Shown: positions 39,264-47,629 of the stretch, piece after piece
Numbering within the stretch: position 1 is the first letter of the stretch
Layout: every line of letters starts with the position of its first letter
Assembly: GCF_000365425.1 (NCBI RefSeq)
Contig: NZ_AQOV01000001.1
Coordinates: 2,356,001-2,420,000 of the forward strand
Origin: Methylomonas sp. MK1
GTDB lineage: Bacteria > Pseudomonadota > Gammaproteobacteria > Methylococcales > Methylomonadaceae
Reading direction: 5' to 3'
Length of the DNA stretch: 64,000 nucleotides
Position numbers and translations under genes: made by a program
The notes under the pieces: generated by a model
Told to the model about the DNA's origin: nothing
Database searches by the model: none
The model's input: the letters and a program-made list of their open reading frames with translations, nothing else

Positions 39264-39416
39264 ATTAGACGATATTTAATTCTGTGAATTTAAAGACTGT
39301 GAGTTGCAATTCGTAGGAGGCCAATAAGCGTAGCCATATTGTGTCGTATGTTAGCCTTAAATCATTCTACAAAACTTCGTAAATAATAAGCTGTCGGATT
39401 TGGCGCGGGGGTTTCT

Positions 39417-39667
39417 CCCGTATGCCGCGCCGAGCACCGGAGCTTTTATCGAGAATAGCCCGAAGGGGTGCGGCAGGGATGCCGCACGTCGGTGGAGGGG
39501 CTGGGAAGCCCCTTCTGCCGACCCTCGATAAAAGCTTCGGCGCGCAGGATCAAAGCGGCATCCGGGCCGCCTTTTCTTTGGATACTTTCTTTTGGCGGAG
39601 CAAAAGAAAGTATCGCGGTTGTCGGTCCGCGAACCGACGTTCAAAAAAACCGTCGCGACAGCGACAC
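39417..39667 (-). repeat. Folded repeat element, copy B (inverted)
   Basis: Reverse-complement copy of the element at 37605-37853. The same hairpins occur in the same order. The closing stem of the branched unit reads GCTTTTATCGAG/CTCGATAAAAGC here instead of GCTTTTGAACGG/CCGTTCAAAAGC, and the inner stem GTCGG/CCGAC instead of GTTGCCG/CGGCAAC, so both sides changed together and pairing is kept. The ends are GTCGC/GCGAC on one side and the CATACGGG block on the other. Confidence 0.9.
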
Positions 39668-39731
39668 AAAAAACATCAAACCCACGTGGGCACAAAAAGC
39701 CGTGCCCACCCTACAAATTACAAACCCAACA

Positions 39732-41261
39732 TCAATCACTAGCCGTCTTAAACCGCGCCGCCGCCCCCAACAAACCCGATACAAAAAACGCCGTCCCCAC
39801 CAACGTAAACCGCAAATTCAACTTCTCAATCGCCAAATCATCCGTCGCATACAGCATGAAAATCACCGCAATCCCGCCCCAGGCCAGAAAGCCCAACACG
39901 GCGGACAGAATGGTTTTGCTCAAGGCTTCGGATTCGCTGGCCGGCGCGTCCATCCGGTAGGCGACGAAACCGCAAATCAGCGCCGGCATAATCCCCCAGC
40001 GGGCATGGTCGAGGAAACTGTCCAGGAAATTAAAATCATCCCGGCGATAAAAGGTTAACTCCAGAATAAATGTCGAGATGGTGGTACTGACCAGGAAGCA
40101 GACGAACATGATTGCCATGTAGAAGCCGTAATTCTGTTCGACGGGCTCCTGTTGGTGCCGGAATGCGACACTGCGCAAAGCGAAAACCAGCGTGATCGGC
40201 ACCACGTAAATCGCGATCGAATAGGCTATCCAGCGCAAGGTGGTATAGCTAAAGTGCGGCAACGGTTTATCCGGAAACAAAAATACATTGTGCAACGCCA
40301 CCGACACTTCGCGCCCCAAAATCACGCCAAACGCGGTCGCCGCCGCGAATATCAGCAAGTATTTATAGGTGTGCTTCAAGCGCGCTTCGTGCACATTGCC
40401 GCCGAGCTTTCTGACCGTTTCCCACATGTCGTTTTCGCTGGGGCTGCCGAATACCACCGCCGCCGCTAGCAATCGGCACAGCAGACTAGTCAGTCGGTCC
40501 AAGTCCTTCAGCAAGTTGACGGTCTTGGTGTAATGCGGTTCGGCTTCTTTCCAAATATTCACTTTTTCCGACATTGCATTATAGGAAATGCAGATTTCGC
40601 CCCATTTCAGCGAAGGCTCGCTGAACAAGCGTCGATAAGAGGATTGGTCGGCGTAATGTTGAATCTGGTCGAACAGCAGGCTGTTATGGGCCCATTTGTA
40701 TTCGACCGTGGCGCCGGATTTATCGAAATCGCCGGCGTCGATGCTTTGCACCAACAGCCGATCAGCGATTTGGGCTTTGATTTTATCGTCAACCGCCGAC
40801 AGCCTGGATTTGATCAGCGCGTTATACACTTCGACCGCTTTAGTCGGAATGGCAAAAGCGTCGTGAATACTGTCCCGTAAAATCAGCAAGGGGTTAAACG
40901 GGCTTTCCCAGGCGACAAAAAACAACATGATGCCGGCAGCAATCAACGGCAACAGTTTATTGCCGTCCAAACCGAAGAGCAGATTCACCAGCTCGCCGGC
41001 GCGTAGATGGCTAACAATCAAGGTTACCAGCGGCTCCAAAGGCAGCCACTGCCAGGTCAGCAAATAGAACAAAGCGGCCATTAACGCGCAGTAAAGGGCA
41101 ACTCCGCTCCAGTAAGTGCCGCGCCGGATAAAGTACTGCGGCAAAGTGGGTTCCGCTCCGAGCTGGATCCGGCGCTTTTGAAACGAGCGGTAAGCCAAAA
41201 ACCCGGCGGCCAGAGTGCCGAGCAACAGAATCAGAAAATTGATCAGAAATTCGATGGTCAT
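39732..41261 (-). CDS. Multi-pass membrane protein of unknown function
   Basis: 509 residues from ATG 41261, chosen for the GGA-containing leader; a TTG seven codons upstream is possible. N-terminal helix FLINFLILLLGTLAAGFLAY, two more helices up to residue about 125, then a cytoplasmic helical domain of about 180 residues (RLTSLLCRLLAAAVVFGSPS near its end) and six further hydrophobic segments in the C-terminal half. I do not recognise the family. It stands alone between the repeat element and the HDOD-ATPase pair. Confidence 0.7.
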   Translation of the reverse strand: MTIEFLINFLILLLGTLAAGFLAYRSFQKRRIQLGAEPTLPQYFIRRGTYWSGVALYCALMAALFYLLTWQWLPLEPLVTLIVSHLRAGELVNLLFGLDGNKLLPLIAAGIMLFFVAWESPFNPLLILRDSIHDAFAIPTKAVEVYNALIKSRLSAVDDKIKAQIADRLLVQSIDAGDFDKSGATVEYKWAHNSLLFDQIQHYADQSSYRRLFSEPSLKWGEICISYNAMSEKVNIWKEAEPHYTKTVNLLKDLDRLTSLLCRLLAAAVVFGSPSENDMWETVRKLGGNVHEARLKHTYKYLLIFAAATAFGVILGREVSVALHNVFLFPDKPLPHFSYTTLRWIAYSIAIYVVPITLVFALRSVAFRHQQEPVEQNYGFYMAIMFVCFLVSTTISTFILELTFYRRDDFNFLDSFLDHARWGIMPALICGFVAYRMDAPASESEALSKTILSAVLGFLAWGGIAVIFMLYATDDLAIEKLNLRFTLVGTAFFVSGLLGAAARFKTASD

Positions 41262-41425
41262 TGTTCCAACGTGATTGTGCAAAGTTTGGGAAAGCGGCCA
41301 TGCCGGCTGACAGCCATTCTAAAGCAAAGCCTTGCGTTTTAGCGACGGCAATTGGTCGACCCGGTATTTGGAACCGGTACCAGCAGGGTTGCCCCCGCAT
41401 CGCAGGTGTATGAGGGGTTGGCGCG

Positions 41426-42262
41426 TCAGACAGACAAGGCCAGCGAATCTTCCAGCGCAATTTCCAATTCGGCCAGCATAATCTCCGATAGGCCGAGCCG
41501 ACTGGCTTCCTCGCTGCTGGAGATCACCAGATCAGGCTGCGGCCGCGGCGCAATACCCAGCTTGTAGGCCACCATGTCGGCTACTCGCACCAACAATTCC
41601 ACCGTGCCGGTATGTTCGGTGGCCGGCTGATGATGGTTGGCGGCAACCGTACGATAGGTTTCCGGTAAATTCCATTCTTGCAGCAGCCATGCGCCTTTGC
41701 TCTCGTGCTGGCGAATTATCAGTTCTCGTTGCAAATTGGCGGGTAAATTTAGATTGGGGTCCTTGGCCGCCAGATCTTCGAGGCAGCGCAGCAGCAACAG
41801 TTCGCCAATATCGTGAAACAGGCCGGCCATAAAGGCTTCTTCCGCTATCGCGTGGAACGACAAACGCTTGGCCAGCCATTCGGCGCCCAAGGCTACCGCG
41901 ACGCTATGCTGCCAAAGTTTGACCATGTATTGCTGAGTTGCGGCATCTTTTGCCGCAAACAAGCCTTTCTGCATGACTAAGGTGGCAATCTGGACGATGC
42001 GCGGCAAACCCAAGCGGACGAGGGCGTCCTTGACCGTGTTGATCGATCCCAAGCCCGCATAGAATGACGAGTTGGCAACGCGCAAAATCTGGCTGGCCAA
42101 ACTGGCGTCCATCGCCAATTGTTTAGCAATCGCGTCCAGCGATCTATTTTCGTCTTGCAAGGCCAAACGCAGCTCGGTTATCGCCCGCGGAAATACCGGC
42201 AAGGCGCTGGCCCCCGAGGTAATGGCCTCGTCTATCAATTCGGAAAGCGTTTTTTCAGTCAT
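41426..42262 (-). CDS. HDOD domain protein
   Basis: 278 residues. The HDOD domain covers most of the chain: LPVFPRAITELRLALQDENR, then ASLASQILRVANSSFYAGLG and SINTVKDALVRLGLPRI, and AFMAGLFHDIGELLLLRCLE. Like other HDOD proteins it has a partial HD motif and is taken to be a non-catalytic signalling module. It lies 17 bp downstream of the ATPase gene on the same strand, so the two are co-transcribed. A link to c-di-GMP or pilus control is inference. Confidence 0.88.
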   Translation of the reverse strand: MTEKTLSELIDEAITSGASALPVFPRAITELRLALQDENRSLDAIAKQLAMDASLASQILRVANSSFYAGLGSINTVKDALVRLGLPRIVQIATLVMQKGLFAAKDAATQQYMVKLWQHSVAVALGAEWLAKRLSFHAIAEEAFMAGLFHDIGELLLLRCLEDLAAKDPNLNLPANLQRELIIRQHESKGAWLLQEWNLPETYRTVAANHHQPATEHTGTVELLVRVADMVAYKLGIAPRPQPDLVISSSEEASRLGLSEIMLAELEIALEDSLALSV

Positions 42263-42279
42263 AGGATTGTTTTATTCGT

Positions 42280-44178
42280 TCATCGACTGCCCAACAAGCG
42301 GCGCAGCTCGTAAAGAGGACGGGGTTTTCCAAAACGCGGCAGATTGCGGATCACTTCCTGTAGCGAAGTTGCGCCGGCGGCGGCCTTTACCAAACCATCC
42401 TCGACCAGGGTAACCAAGCCCGCCGTCTCCAGGCTAACCCGACGGATTTCGTAGGAGGTTTTACGCTGCAATATCGCATCTTTGACCAATTCGTTCATCG
42501 ACAACAGTTCGAACACGCATACCCGGCCGGAGTATCCGGTAAAACGGCACTTTTCGCAGCCTTTGCCCAGCAAAAATTGGGCGCCGGCAATGTCATCCGG
42601 CGTCACATTCAGTCGACGCAGCAAAGCCGGATCGGGCTTGAACGGTTCGGCACAATGCCGGCACACCCGGCGCAACAGGCGCTGGGCAACTACCGAAACC
42701 ACGGTCGAAGAAATCAGAAAGGCCTCGATTTCCATGTTCAGCAGCCGCAGTAGGCCGCCGATGCTGTCCTCGGTGTGAAATGTGGTCAACACTTTGTGGC
42801 CGGTCAGGGCCGCCTGGATCGCGGTGTCCGCAGAAAACTTATCGCGAATTTCGCCGAGCACGATGTTGTCCGGGTCCTGACGCACGATGTGGCGCAGGGT
42901 TTCTTCGTAAGTCAGATTGATCTTCGGATTGATCGAACATTGCGCGACGCCGTCGATCACGTATTCGACTGGGTCTTCGGCGGTAACGATGCTGACTTCC
43001 GGGGCGTTCAGATAATCCACTGCGCTATACAGCGTCGTGGTTTTACCCGAACCGGTCGGTCCGGTGATAATGATAACGCCGGTCGGCACGTCTAGCGAAT
43101 CTAGAATAAAACGTTCCAGCATCAAGGGCGCCATGCCCACTTCGTGTATGTCCAGCAATTCTGTCTTGCGGTTCAATAGCCGCAACACGATTTTTTCGCC
43201 GTTGATGGTACTGAAAAACGAAGCGCGCATGTCGATCACGCGGTTGCTGCTGGCCTGTTCATACATGACCCGACCGTCTTGATGCCGGCGCTTTTCGGCA
43301 ATATCGGCGCCGGCCATTACTTTGATCCGGCTAATCAAAGCCTGGGCGATTTCGAGCGGAAAATCCCGGTAGTGCACCATTACGCCATCGATCCGATGCC
43401 GAACCCGGACCTTGTGCTCCAGCGGTTCGATATGAATGTCGCTGGCTCCCTGGCGTATCGCGTCTTCAAAGATCCGGTTGGCAACCGCGACGGCCGACTG
43501 CTCGCCCACTGCTGCTTTTTCGGTGCCGGTGTTGCGCTCGTAATTGAGGAGAAAACGCATGATCTGCGAATAACGCCCCACCGCCGGAATGATCTCGGCA
43601 CCCAAGACGTGCCGGGCCATTTCGATGGCGTTTTGATCCAGCGGATCACCAAAAGCCACCAATACGCCGTCCACTTGTTTTTCGATAGGCAAAAAACAAT
43701 GCTTGTTGGCGGACCTCAACATCGGCTTGGTCATCAGCGTCTGATCGATCACGGCAGTACTTAAATCGATAACCGAAAATCCCATCAGGTCCGCCAAAAC
43801 CTCGAGCATTTTCATTTCTGATATCAGATTGCGTTCCACCAGAATTTCGCCCAGGCGTTTGCGCCCTGCTTTCTGCCGTTGCTCGGCCAGCGCCAGTTCC
43901 AAGTCGGTGTTGGTGATGTACCCGAACTCCACCAAGAACAGGCCTAATTTGACTTTGACCGGATGGTTACGAAACAACTCGACCAGCTGGTTGTGAGTGA
44001 CATAACCCAGATCGCAAAGCACCAACAAAATCGGCTTTGGCGACTCCAGTTTGCTTTGCACCCGCAAGGCGTATTTCAGTTTTTCCGCATCGATCAGGCC
44101 CTGACCAACCAATAGGCCCAAGAAGTTTTCTGTAAAGCTTTTACCGGAATCGCCAGTGTTCGTGTCGCTTATGTTCAT
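42280..44178 (-). CDS. GspE/PilB-type secretion or pilus assembly ATPase
   Basis: 632 residues. Two N-terminal MshEN-like repeats lie at about 20-160 (LGLLVGQGLIDAEKLKYALR, KLGLFLVEFGYITNTDLELA, LGEILVERNLISEMKMLEVL). The ATPase core has Walker A GPTGSGKTT, the Asp box ITAEDPVEYVIDG, Walker B-like IVLGEIRDKFSADTA and the His box TGHKVLTTFHTED. A zinc motif CRHCAEPF, later CEKCRFTGYSG, completes the PilB/GspE pattern. MshEN domains bind c-di-GMP in MshE. No pilin, platform or secretin gene is near, so the machine it drives is elsewhere. The C-terminus has an extra 70 residues beyond the usual end. Confidence 0.9.
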   Translation of the reverse strand: MNISDTNTGDSGKSFTENFLGLLVGQGLIDAEKLKYALRVQSKLESPKPILLVLCDLGYVTHNQLVELFRNHPVKVKLGLFLVEFGYITNTDLELALAEQRQKAGRKRLGEILVERNLISEMKMLEVLADLMGFSVIDLSTAVIDQTLMTKPMLRSANKHCFLPIEKQVDGVLVAFGDPLDQNAIEMARHVLGAEIIPAVGRYSQIMRFLLNYERNTGTEKAAVGEQSAVAVANRIFEDAIRQGASDIHIEPLEHKVRVRHRIDGVMVHYRDFPLEIAQALISRIKVMAGADIAEKRRHQDGRVMYEQASSNRVIDMRASFFSTINGEKIVLRLLNRKTELLDIHEVGMAPLMLERFILDSLDVPTGVIIITGPTGSGKTTTLYSAVDYLNAPEVSIVTAEDPVEYVIDGVAQCSINPKINLTYEETLRHIVRQDPDNIVLGEIRDKFSADTAIQAALTGHKVLTTFHTEDSIGGLLRLLNMEIEAFLISSTVVSVVAQRLLRRVCRHCAEPFKPDPALLRRLNVTPDDIAGAQFLLGKGCEKCRFTGYSGRVCVFELLSMNELVKDAILQRKTSYEIRRVSLETAGLVTLVEDGLVKAAAGATSLQEVIRNLPRFGKPRPLYELRRLLGSR

Positions 44179-44401
44179 TATCGCGTAATCGTTGTTGTCC
44201 AGCGGAGCGAAAAGGAAAGGGGCATGTTATCAAGAGATGCTGGGGGACGGACTTAGTCAATACAGCGCTAGCTAACCGAATTTTAAGCCGGCGATATAGT
44301 CGCCGTGCCTTATACCACCCTGGGCGCCGGTTAGCAGCAGACTAACAACAAACACGTGGGGGAATATCGAAAGAGCACGGGAAATCGAGACAAGAAAAAT
44401 C
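44179..44401. other. Intergenic region between the ATPase gene and 6S RNA
   Basis: No gene supported. An 82-codon minus-strand frame (44272-44520) runs into the 6S RNA gene and has no family likeness, so it is rejected. The promoter of the ATPase-HDOD operon should lie near 44180-44260. Confidence 0.5.
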
Positions 44402-44583
44402 AAGAGATCTCCCGCCTGCGCCGTCTGATACTTTCGTCCTTGAACCGAAGGTTCAAGTGGAAACCAAATCCAGTCAATCAGGCTTCCTGAATAAACAGGC
44501 ATGCGCACCATGAATGGCAAAAAGTTTCCGGGGTAAAAACAGGTTCAGGAAACACCCAGTACTGCTCGAACGCCGCAGGAGAT
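44402..44583 (-). ncRNA. ssrS: 6S RNA
   Basis: About 182 nt. Read on the minus strand the 5' end ATCTCCTGCGG pairs with the 3' end GCGGGAGAT to form the closing stem. Near the 3' side is the diagnostic arm CTTGAACC, TTCG, GGTTCAAG (plus-strand 44439-44457), matching the conserved hairpin of E. coli 6S RNA, followed by GGCGCAGGCGGGAGAT. A -10 box TATAAG sits at 44593-44588. 6S RNA mimics an open promoter and holds sigma-70 RNA polymerase in stationary phase. Location directly downstream of zapA is the usual one. Ends are estimated to within a few bases. Confidence 0.88.
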
Positions 44584-44606
44584 TGGACTTATAGTCTACC
44601 GGGGAT

Positions 44607-44906
44607 TTACGGGTTTTCCAAAACGTTTTCTATTTTGTTGCGCAAATCCGCCAAACGCGCACATATGTCGATGCCGCCACCGCTTTCGGTTTTATTGGAT
44701 GCCACCAAGTCGTGGGCCAAGTTCAAGGCGGCCAGTACCGCGATGCGGTCCGTACTGCTGACCTTGCCGGTGTCGCGAATTTTACGCATTTGCCTATCCA
44801 GCTCACGAGCGGAACTGATCAAAGTCTCTTTTTCGTCGGCGGCGCAGGCGATTTTGTATTCCTTATCCAGGATATTCAGCGAAACAGGCTGGACGGCTTT
44901 ACTCAC
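44607..44906 (-). CDS. zapA: Cell division protein ZapA
   Basis: 99 residues, GTG start at 44906 overlapping the preceding stop (GTGA). The N-terminal head VSLNILDKEYKIACAADEKE and the helix LISSARELDRQMRKIRDTGK match ZapA, followed by the coiled-coil tail. ZapA bundles FtsZ filaments at the Z-ring. The pair with the coiled-coil gene upstream and 6S RNA downstream is a conserved gammaproteobacterial arrangement. Confidence 0.93.
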   Translation of the reverse strand: MSKAVQPVSLNILDKEYKIACAADEKETLISSARELDRQMRKIRDTGKVSSTDRIAVLAALNLAHDLVASNKTESGGGIDICARLADLRNKIENVLENP

Positions 44907-45130
44907 GAATCGTGCTCCATGGCTTTCAAACGGGCAATCATCGCTTCCACTCGGGTTTTAGCCAACGTAGTTTTTTCCAGCAATTTGGCTTTTTCTTTAA
45001 CCAAGGCATCCTGCTTAACTTTCAAGGACTTATTCTCGCTTTTGACTTGATTGAACTGGGCAATGAGCGTATCCAGTTTCGCTTCCAATGCTTCGAGTTC
45101 GGTTGACGGATCTTTTTCTGTTTCAGACAT
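44903..45130 (-). CDS. ZapB-like coiled-coil protein (TIGR02449 type)
   Basis: 75 residues from ATG 45130 (MSETEKDPSTELEALEAKLD). The frame is open to 45190 but the extra residues are not coiled coil. Almost the entire chain is heptad-patterned (FNQVKSENKSLKVKQDALVK). Proteins of this type precede zapA in many gammaproteobacteria and are thought to partner ZapA at the division site. Its stop overlaps the zapA start. Confidence 0.85.
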   Translation of the reverse strand: MSETEKDPSTELEALEAKLDTLIAQFNQVKSENKSLKVKQDALVKEKAKLLEKTTLAKTRVEAMIARLKAMEHDS

Positions 45131-45232
45131 AGCAAGAGTATGGGCCGATATGACGTTATAATCATCGTAGATGGCTAAGAATGTTAGCATAAGCCATGTT
45201 ATTAAACAGCTTTAATAGGAAACACAGCCCAG

Positions 45233-45760
45233 ATGACCTACCGTTCGGTTGAAGCAATTTTAGAGCAACAAGACGCCGATATCGGCGCTGCCGAGGCGCA
45301 CGGTATCGCCACCGGCATGCTCTGCGTCGAAATCCGCGCCGACGCCGAAAACTGGCTACGCGAACTGATCGACGACGAGCAACAATTGATTGACGAAGAC
45401 AAAGCGCTACTGCATGGCGTATTCGAAAAAACCCGCGTATTGCTGGAAAATCAGAATGAGGATTTTGCCTTCGACTTGCTGATGCCTGAAGACGACGATC
45501 CACTGGACGAACAAGTGGAAGCACTACGTTGTTGGTGCCAGGGCTTTTTGTTTGGCGTGGGTTACGCACAAACCGGCGCCGACTGGCCGGGCGATACCGC
45601 CGAAGTGATGCGCGACATGATAGAGCTCACCAAAATCGACACCGATGTCGGCGACGAGGACGACGAAAATGCCTTGGTAGAACTGCGCGAATATGTGCGC
45701 GCCGCCGTGTTTACCGTCCGCGATCAATTTGCCGAACTCGGCCATTCGCAAACGCATTAA
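45233..45760 (+). CDS. ygfB: UPF0149 family protein YgfB
   Basis: 175 residues, acidic, all-helical. Typical features are EAHGIATGMLCVEIRADAEN and LRCWCQGFLFGVGYAQ, with a closing helix LVELREYVRAAVFTVRDQF. YgfB in Pseudomonas influences ampDh3 and beta-lactam response; elsewhere the role is unknown. The order zapA (opposite strand)-ygfB-pepP-ubiH is conserved in gammaproteobacteria. Confidence 0.92.
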   Translation: MTYRSVEAILEQQDADIGAAEAHGIATGMLCVEIRADAENWLRELIDDEQQLIDEDKALLHGVFEKTRVLLENQNEDFAFDLLMPEDDDPLDEQVEALRCWCQGFLFGVGYAQTGADWPGDTAEVMRDMIELTKIDTDVGDEDDENALVELREYVRAAVFTVRDQFAELGHSQTH

Positions 45761-45775
45761 TCAGGTAGATCGACC

Positions 45776-47086
45776 ATGAAACAAAGCGAATTCAAAAAAC
45801 GCCGCGCGAGCCTGATGAAGCAAATCGGCAAAGGCAATATCGCCATCATTGCCAGCGCGCCGCAGCGCACCCGCAATCGCGACGTGCACTACCCGTTCCG
45901 CCAAGACAGCGACTTTTATTACTTAACCGGCTTTAACGAAGCCGAATCCATGGCCGTATTCATCCCCGGCCGCGAACAAGGCGAATACATTCTGTTCTGC
46001 CGCGAGTTCGACGAGAAAAAAGCGCAGTGGGAAGGCGCCCACGCCGGCCTGGAAGGTGCCACCAAACACTACGAAGCCGACGATTCCTTCCCGATCGACG
46101 ATCTGGACGACATCCTGCCCGGCATGCTGGAAAACAAAAGCAAGGTGTTCTACCCGATGGGTAAGGACAGTGATTTGGACCACAAACTGCTGGAGTGGAT
46201 CAACCACATCCGCAAGCAGTCGCGTACCGGCGTCACCGCGCCGGGCGAATTGGTGTCGCTGGAACACATCGTCCACGAGATGCGCTTGTTCAAAAGCACG
46301 GAAGAACTGAAATTGATGCGCCGCGCCGGCGAAGTATCGGCCAAGGCGCATATTCGCGCCATGCAGGCCTGCAAACCCGGCTTGTACGAGTATCAAATCG
46401 AAGCCGAATTGATCCACGAATTTATCCAAGACGGCCTGCGTGCAGTGGCCTACCCATCCATCGTCGCCGGCGGCAAAAACGCCTGCACGCTGCATTACGT
46501 GGAAAACAAAGACAAACTCAACAAAGGCGATTTGCTGCTGATCGACGCCGGCGTGGAATGCGACCATTACGCCGCCGACATCACCCGCACGTTCCCTGTA
46601 TCCGGCAAATTTAGCGAACCGCAAAGGTTGTTGTACCAATTGGTGCTGGATGCCCAAGCCGCCGCGCTGGCCGAGATCAAACCCGGCAACCCTTGGAACA
46701 AAGCCCACGACGCCTCTGTGGAAACCCTGACCAAGGGCCTGATCGAACTGGGCCTGTTAAAAGGCAAACCCAAAAAACTGATCAAAGACGAAAAATATAA
46801 ACAGTTTTACATGCACCGCATCGGCCACTGGCTGGGCATGGACGTACATGACGTCGGCGATTACAAGATTAAGGACGAATGGCGCTTGCTGGAACCCGGC
46901 ATGGTGTTAACCGTGGAACCCGGCCTGTACGTGCCGGCCGACTGCGAAACAGTGGACAAACAATGGCGCGGCATCGGCATTCGCATCGAAGACGATGTCT
47001 TGGTGACTAAAGACGGCCACGAGATACTGACCGGCGGCGTGCCAAAGTCGATAGAAGCCATCGAAGCGTTAATGCAATCGAGCTAG
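45776..47086 (+). CDS. pepP: Xaa-Pro aminopeptidase P
   Basis: 436 residues, M24B family. The N-terminal creatinase-like domain holds RDVHYPFRQDSDFYYLTGFN. Metal ligands of the pita-bread domain are visible: two Asp in LIDAGVECDHYAADITRTFP, His in HRIGHWLGMDVHDVG, Glu in LTVEPGLYVP and Glu in GIGIRIEDDVLVT. It removes the first residue from peptides with Pro at position two, using Mn in the cytoplasm. It sits 15 bp after ygfB. Confidence 0.95.
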   Translation: MKQSEFKKRRASLMKQIGKGNIAIIASAPQRTRNRDVHYPFRQDSDFYYLTGFNEAESMAVFIPGREQGEYILFCREFDEKKAQWEGAHAGLEGATKHYEADDSFPIDDLDDILPGMLENKSKVFYPMGKDSDLDHKLLEWINHIRKQSRTGVTAPGELVSLEHIVHEMRLFKSTEELKLMRRAGEVSAKAHIRAMQACKPGLYEYQIEAELIHEFIQDGLRAVAYPSIVAGGKNACTLHYVENKDKLNKGDLLLIDAGVECDHYAADITRTFPVSGKFSEPQRLLYQLVLDAQAAALAEIKPGNPWNKAHDASVETLTKGLIELGLLKGKPKKLIKDEKYKQFYMHRIGHWLGMDVHDVGDYKIKDEWRLLEPGMVLTVEPGLYVPADCETVDKQWRGIGIRIEDDVLVTKDGHEILTGGVPKSIEAIEALMQSS

Positions 47087-47105
47087 CAAGGCGGAGATAT
47101 TCGAT

Positions 47106-47375
47106 ATGCCAACCATCAGCATGTTTTATGGCATCGTTGTTTGTATGTATTTCTTCGACGATGAGCGTCATAAACTTCCGCATATCCACGCCAAATATCA
47201 AGACTACAATGCCTCGTTCTCCATAGCCGACGGCGCATTACTTGGCGGCGACCTGCCGGTTGCCAAATCCAGGCTGGTGCAGGCCTGGATTGAAATTCAT
47301 CGGGAATCTTTGTTAGCCGATTGGAACTTGGCGATCAATGGCGAAAAACTCTTCCCTATCGATCCTTTACGCTAA
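47106..47375 (+). CDS. DUF4160 protein
   Basis: 89 residues. The core MYFFDDERHKLPHIHAKYQD with His-rich KLPHIHA, and the C-terminal LVQAWIEIHRESLLADWNLA, are diagnostic of DUF4160. These small proteins are nearly always paired with DUF2442 proteins, as here (12-bp gap), and the pair is suspected to be a toxin-antitoxin or regulatory module. It interrupts the normally adjacent pepP-ubiH pair, which suggests insertion. Confidence 0.88.
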   Translation: MPTISMFYGIVVCMYFFDDERHKLPHIHAKYQDYNASFSIADGALLGGDLPVAKSRLVQAWIEIHRESLLADWNLAINGEKLFPIDPLR

Positions 47376-47387
47376 AGGAAGGTCATT

Positions 47388-47624
47388 ATGGAATCCGTGA
47401 TTCAAGTGCTACCTAAAGACAACTATAAACTGGAACTTTGGTTCGATAACGGCGAGCACCGCTTGTTCGACATGTCCCCTTATCTGAACAAAGGCGTTTT
47501 CATTCAGCTTAAGGACCGCTCGCTATTCGATCAAGCCTATGTCGGACTGGGTACCGTGTGTTGGCCGGGTGAGCTAGATGTCGCGCCGGAAACGCTTTAT
47601 GATCGATCAATAGCGCTGGGCTAA
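47388..47624 (+). CDS. DUF2442 protein
   Basis: 78 residues, with a GGAAGG-like ribosome site before the ATG. The pattern LELWFDNGEHRLFDMSPYL, then GVFIQLKDRSLFDQAYVG and VCWPGELDVAPETLYDRS, is that of DUF2442. It is the regular partner of DUF4160 and is the likely DNA-binding or neutralising member, by analogy only. ubiH starts five bases after its stop. Confidence 0.88.
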   Translation: MESVIQVLPKDNYKLELWFDNGEHRLFDMSPYLNKGVFIQLKDRSLFDQAYVGLGTVCWPGELDVAPETLYDRSIALG

Positions 47625-47629
47625 AACAA

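Noticed and set aside
44272..44520. 82-codon minus-strand open frame
   Set aside because: It overlaps the 6S RNA gene, has no family likeness and no ribosome site; the RNA explains the conserved sequence.
45923..46708. 261-codon open frame antisense to pepP
   Set aside because: Lies wholly within pepP, whose metal ligands and family motifs are intact; no independent start signal.
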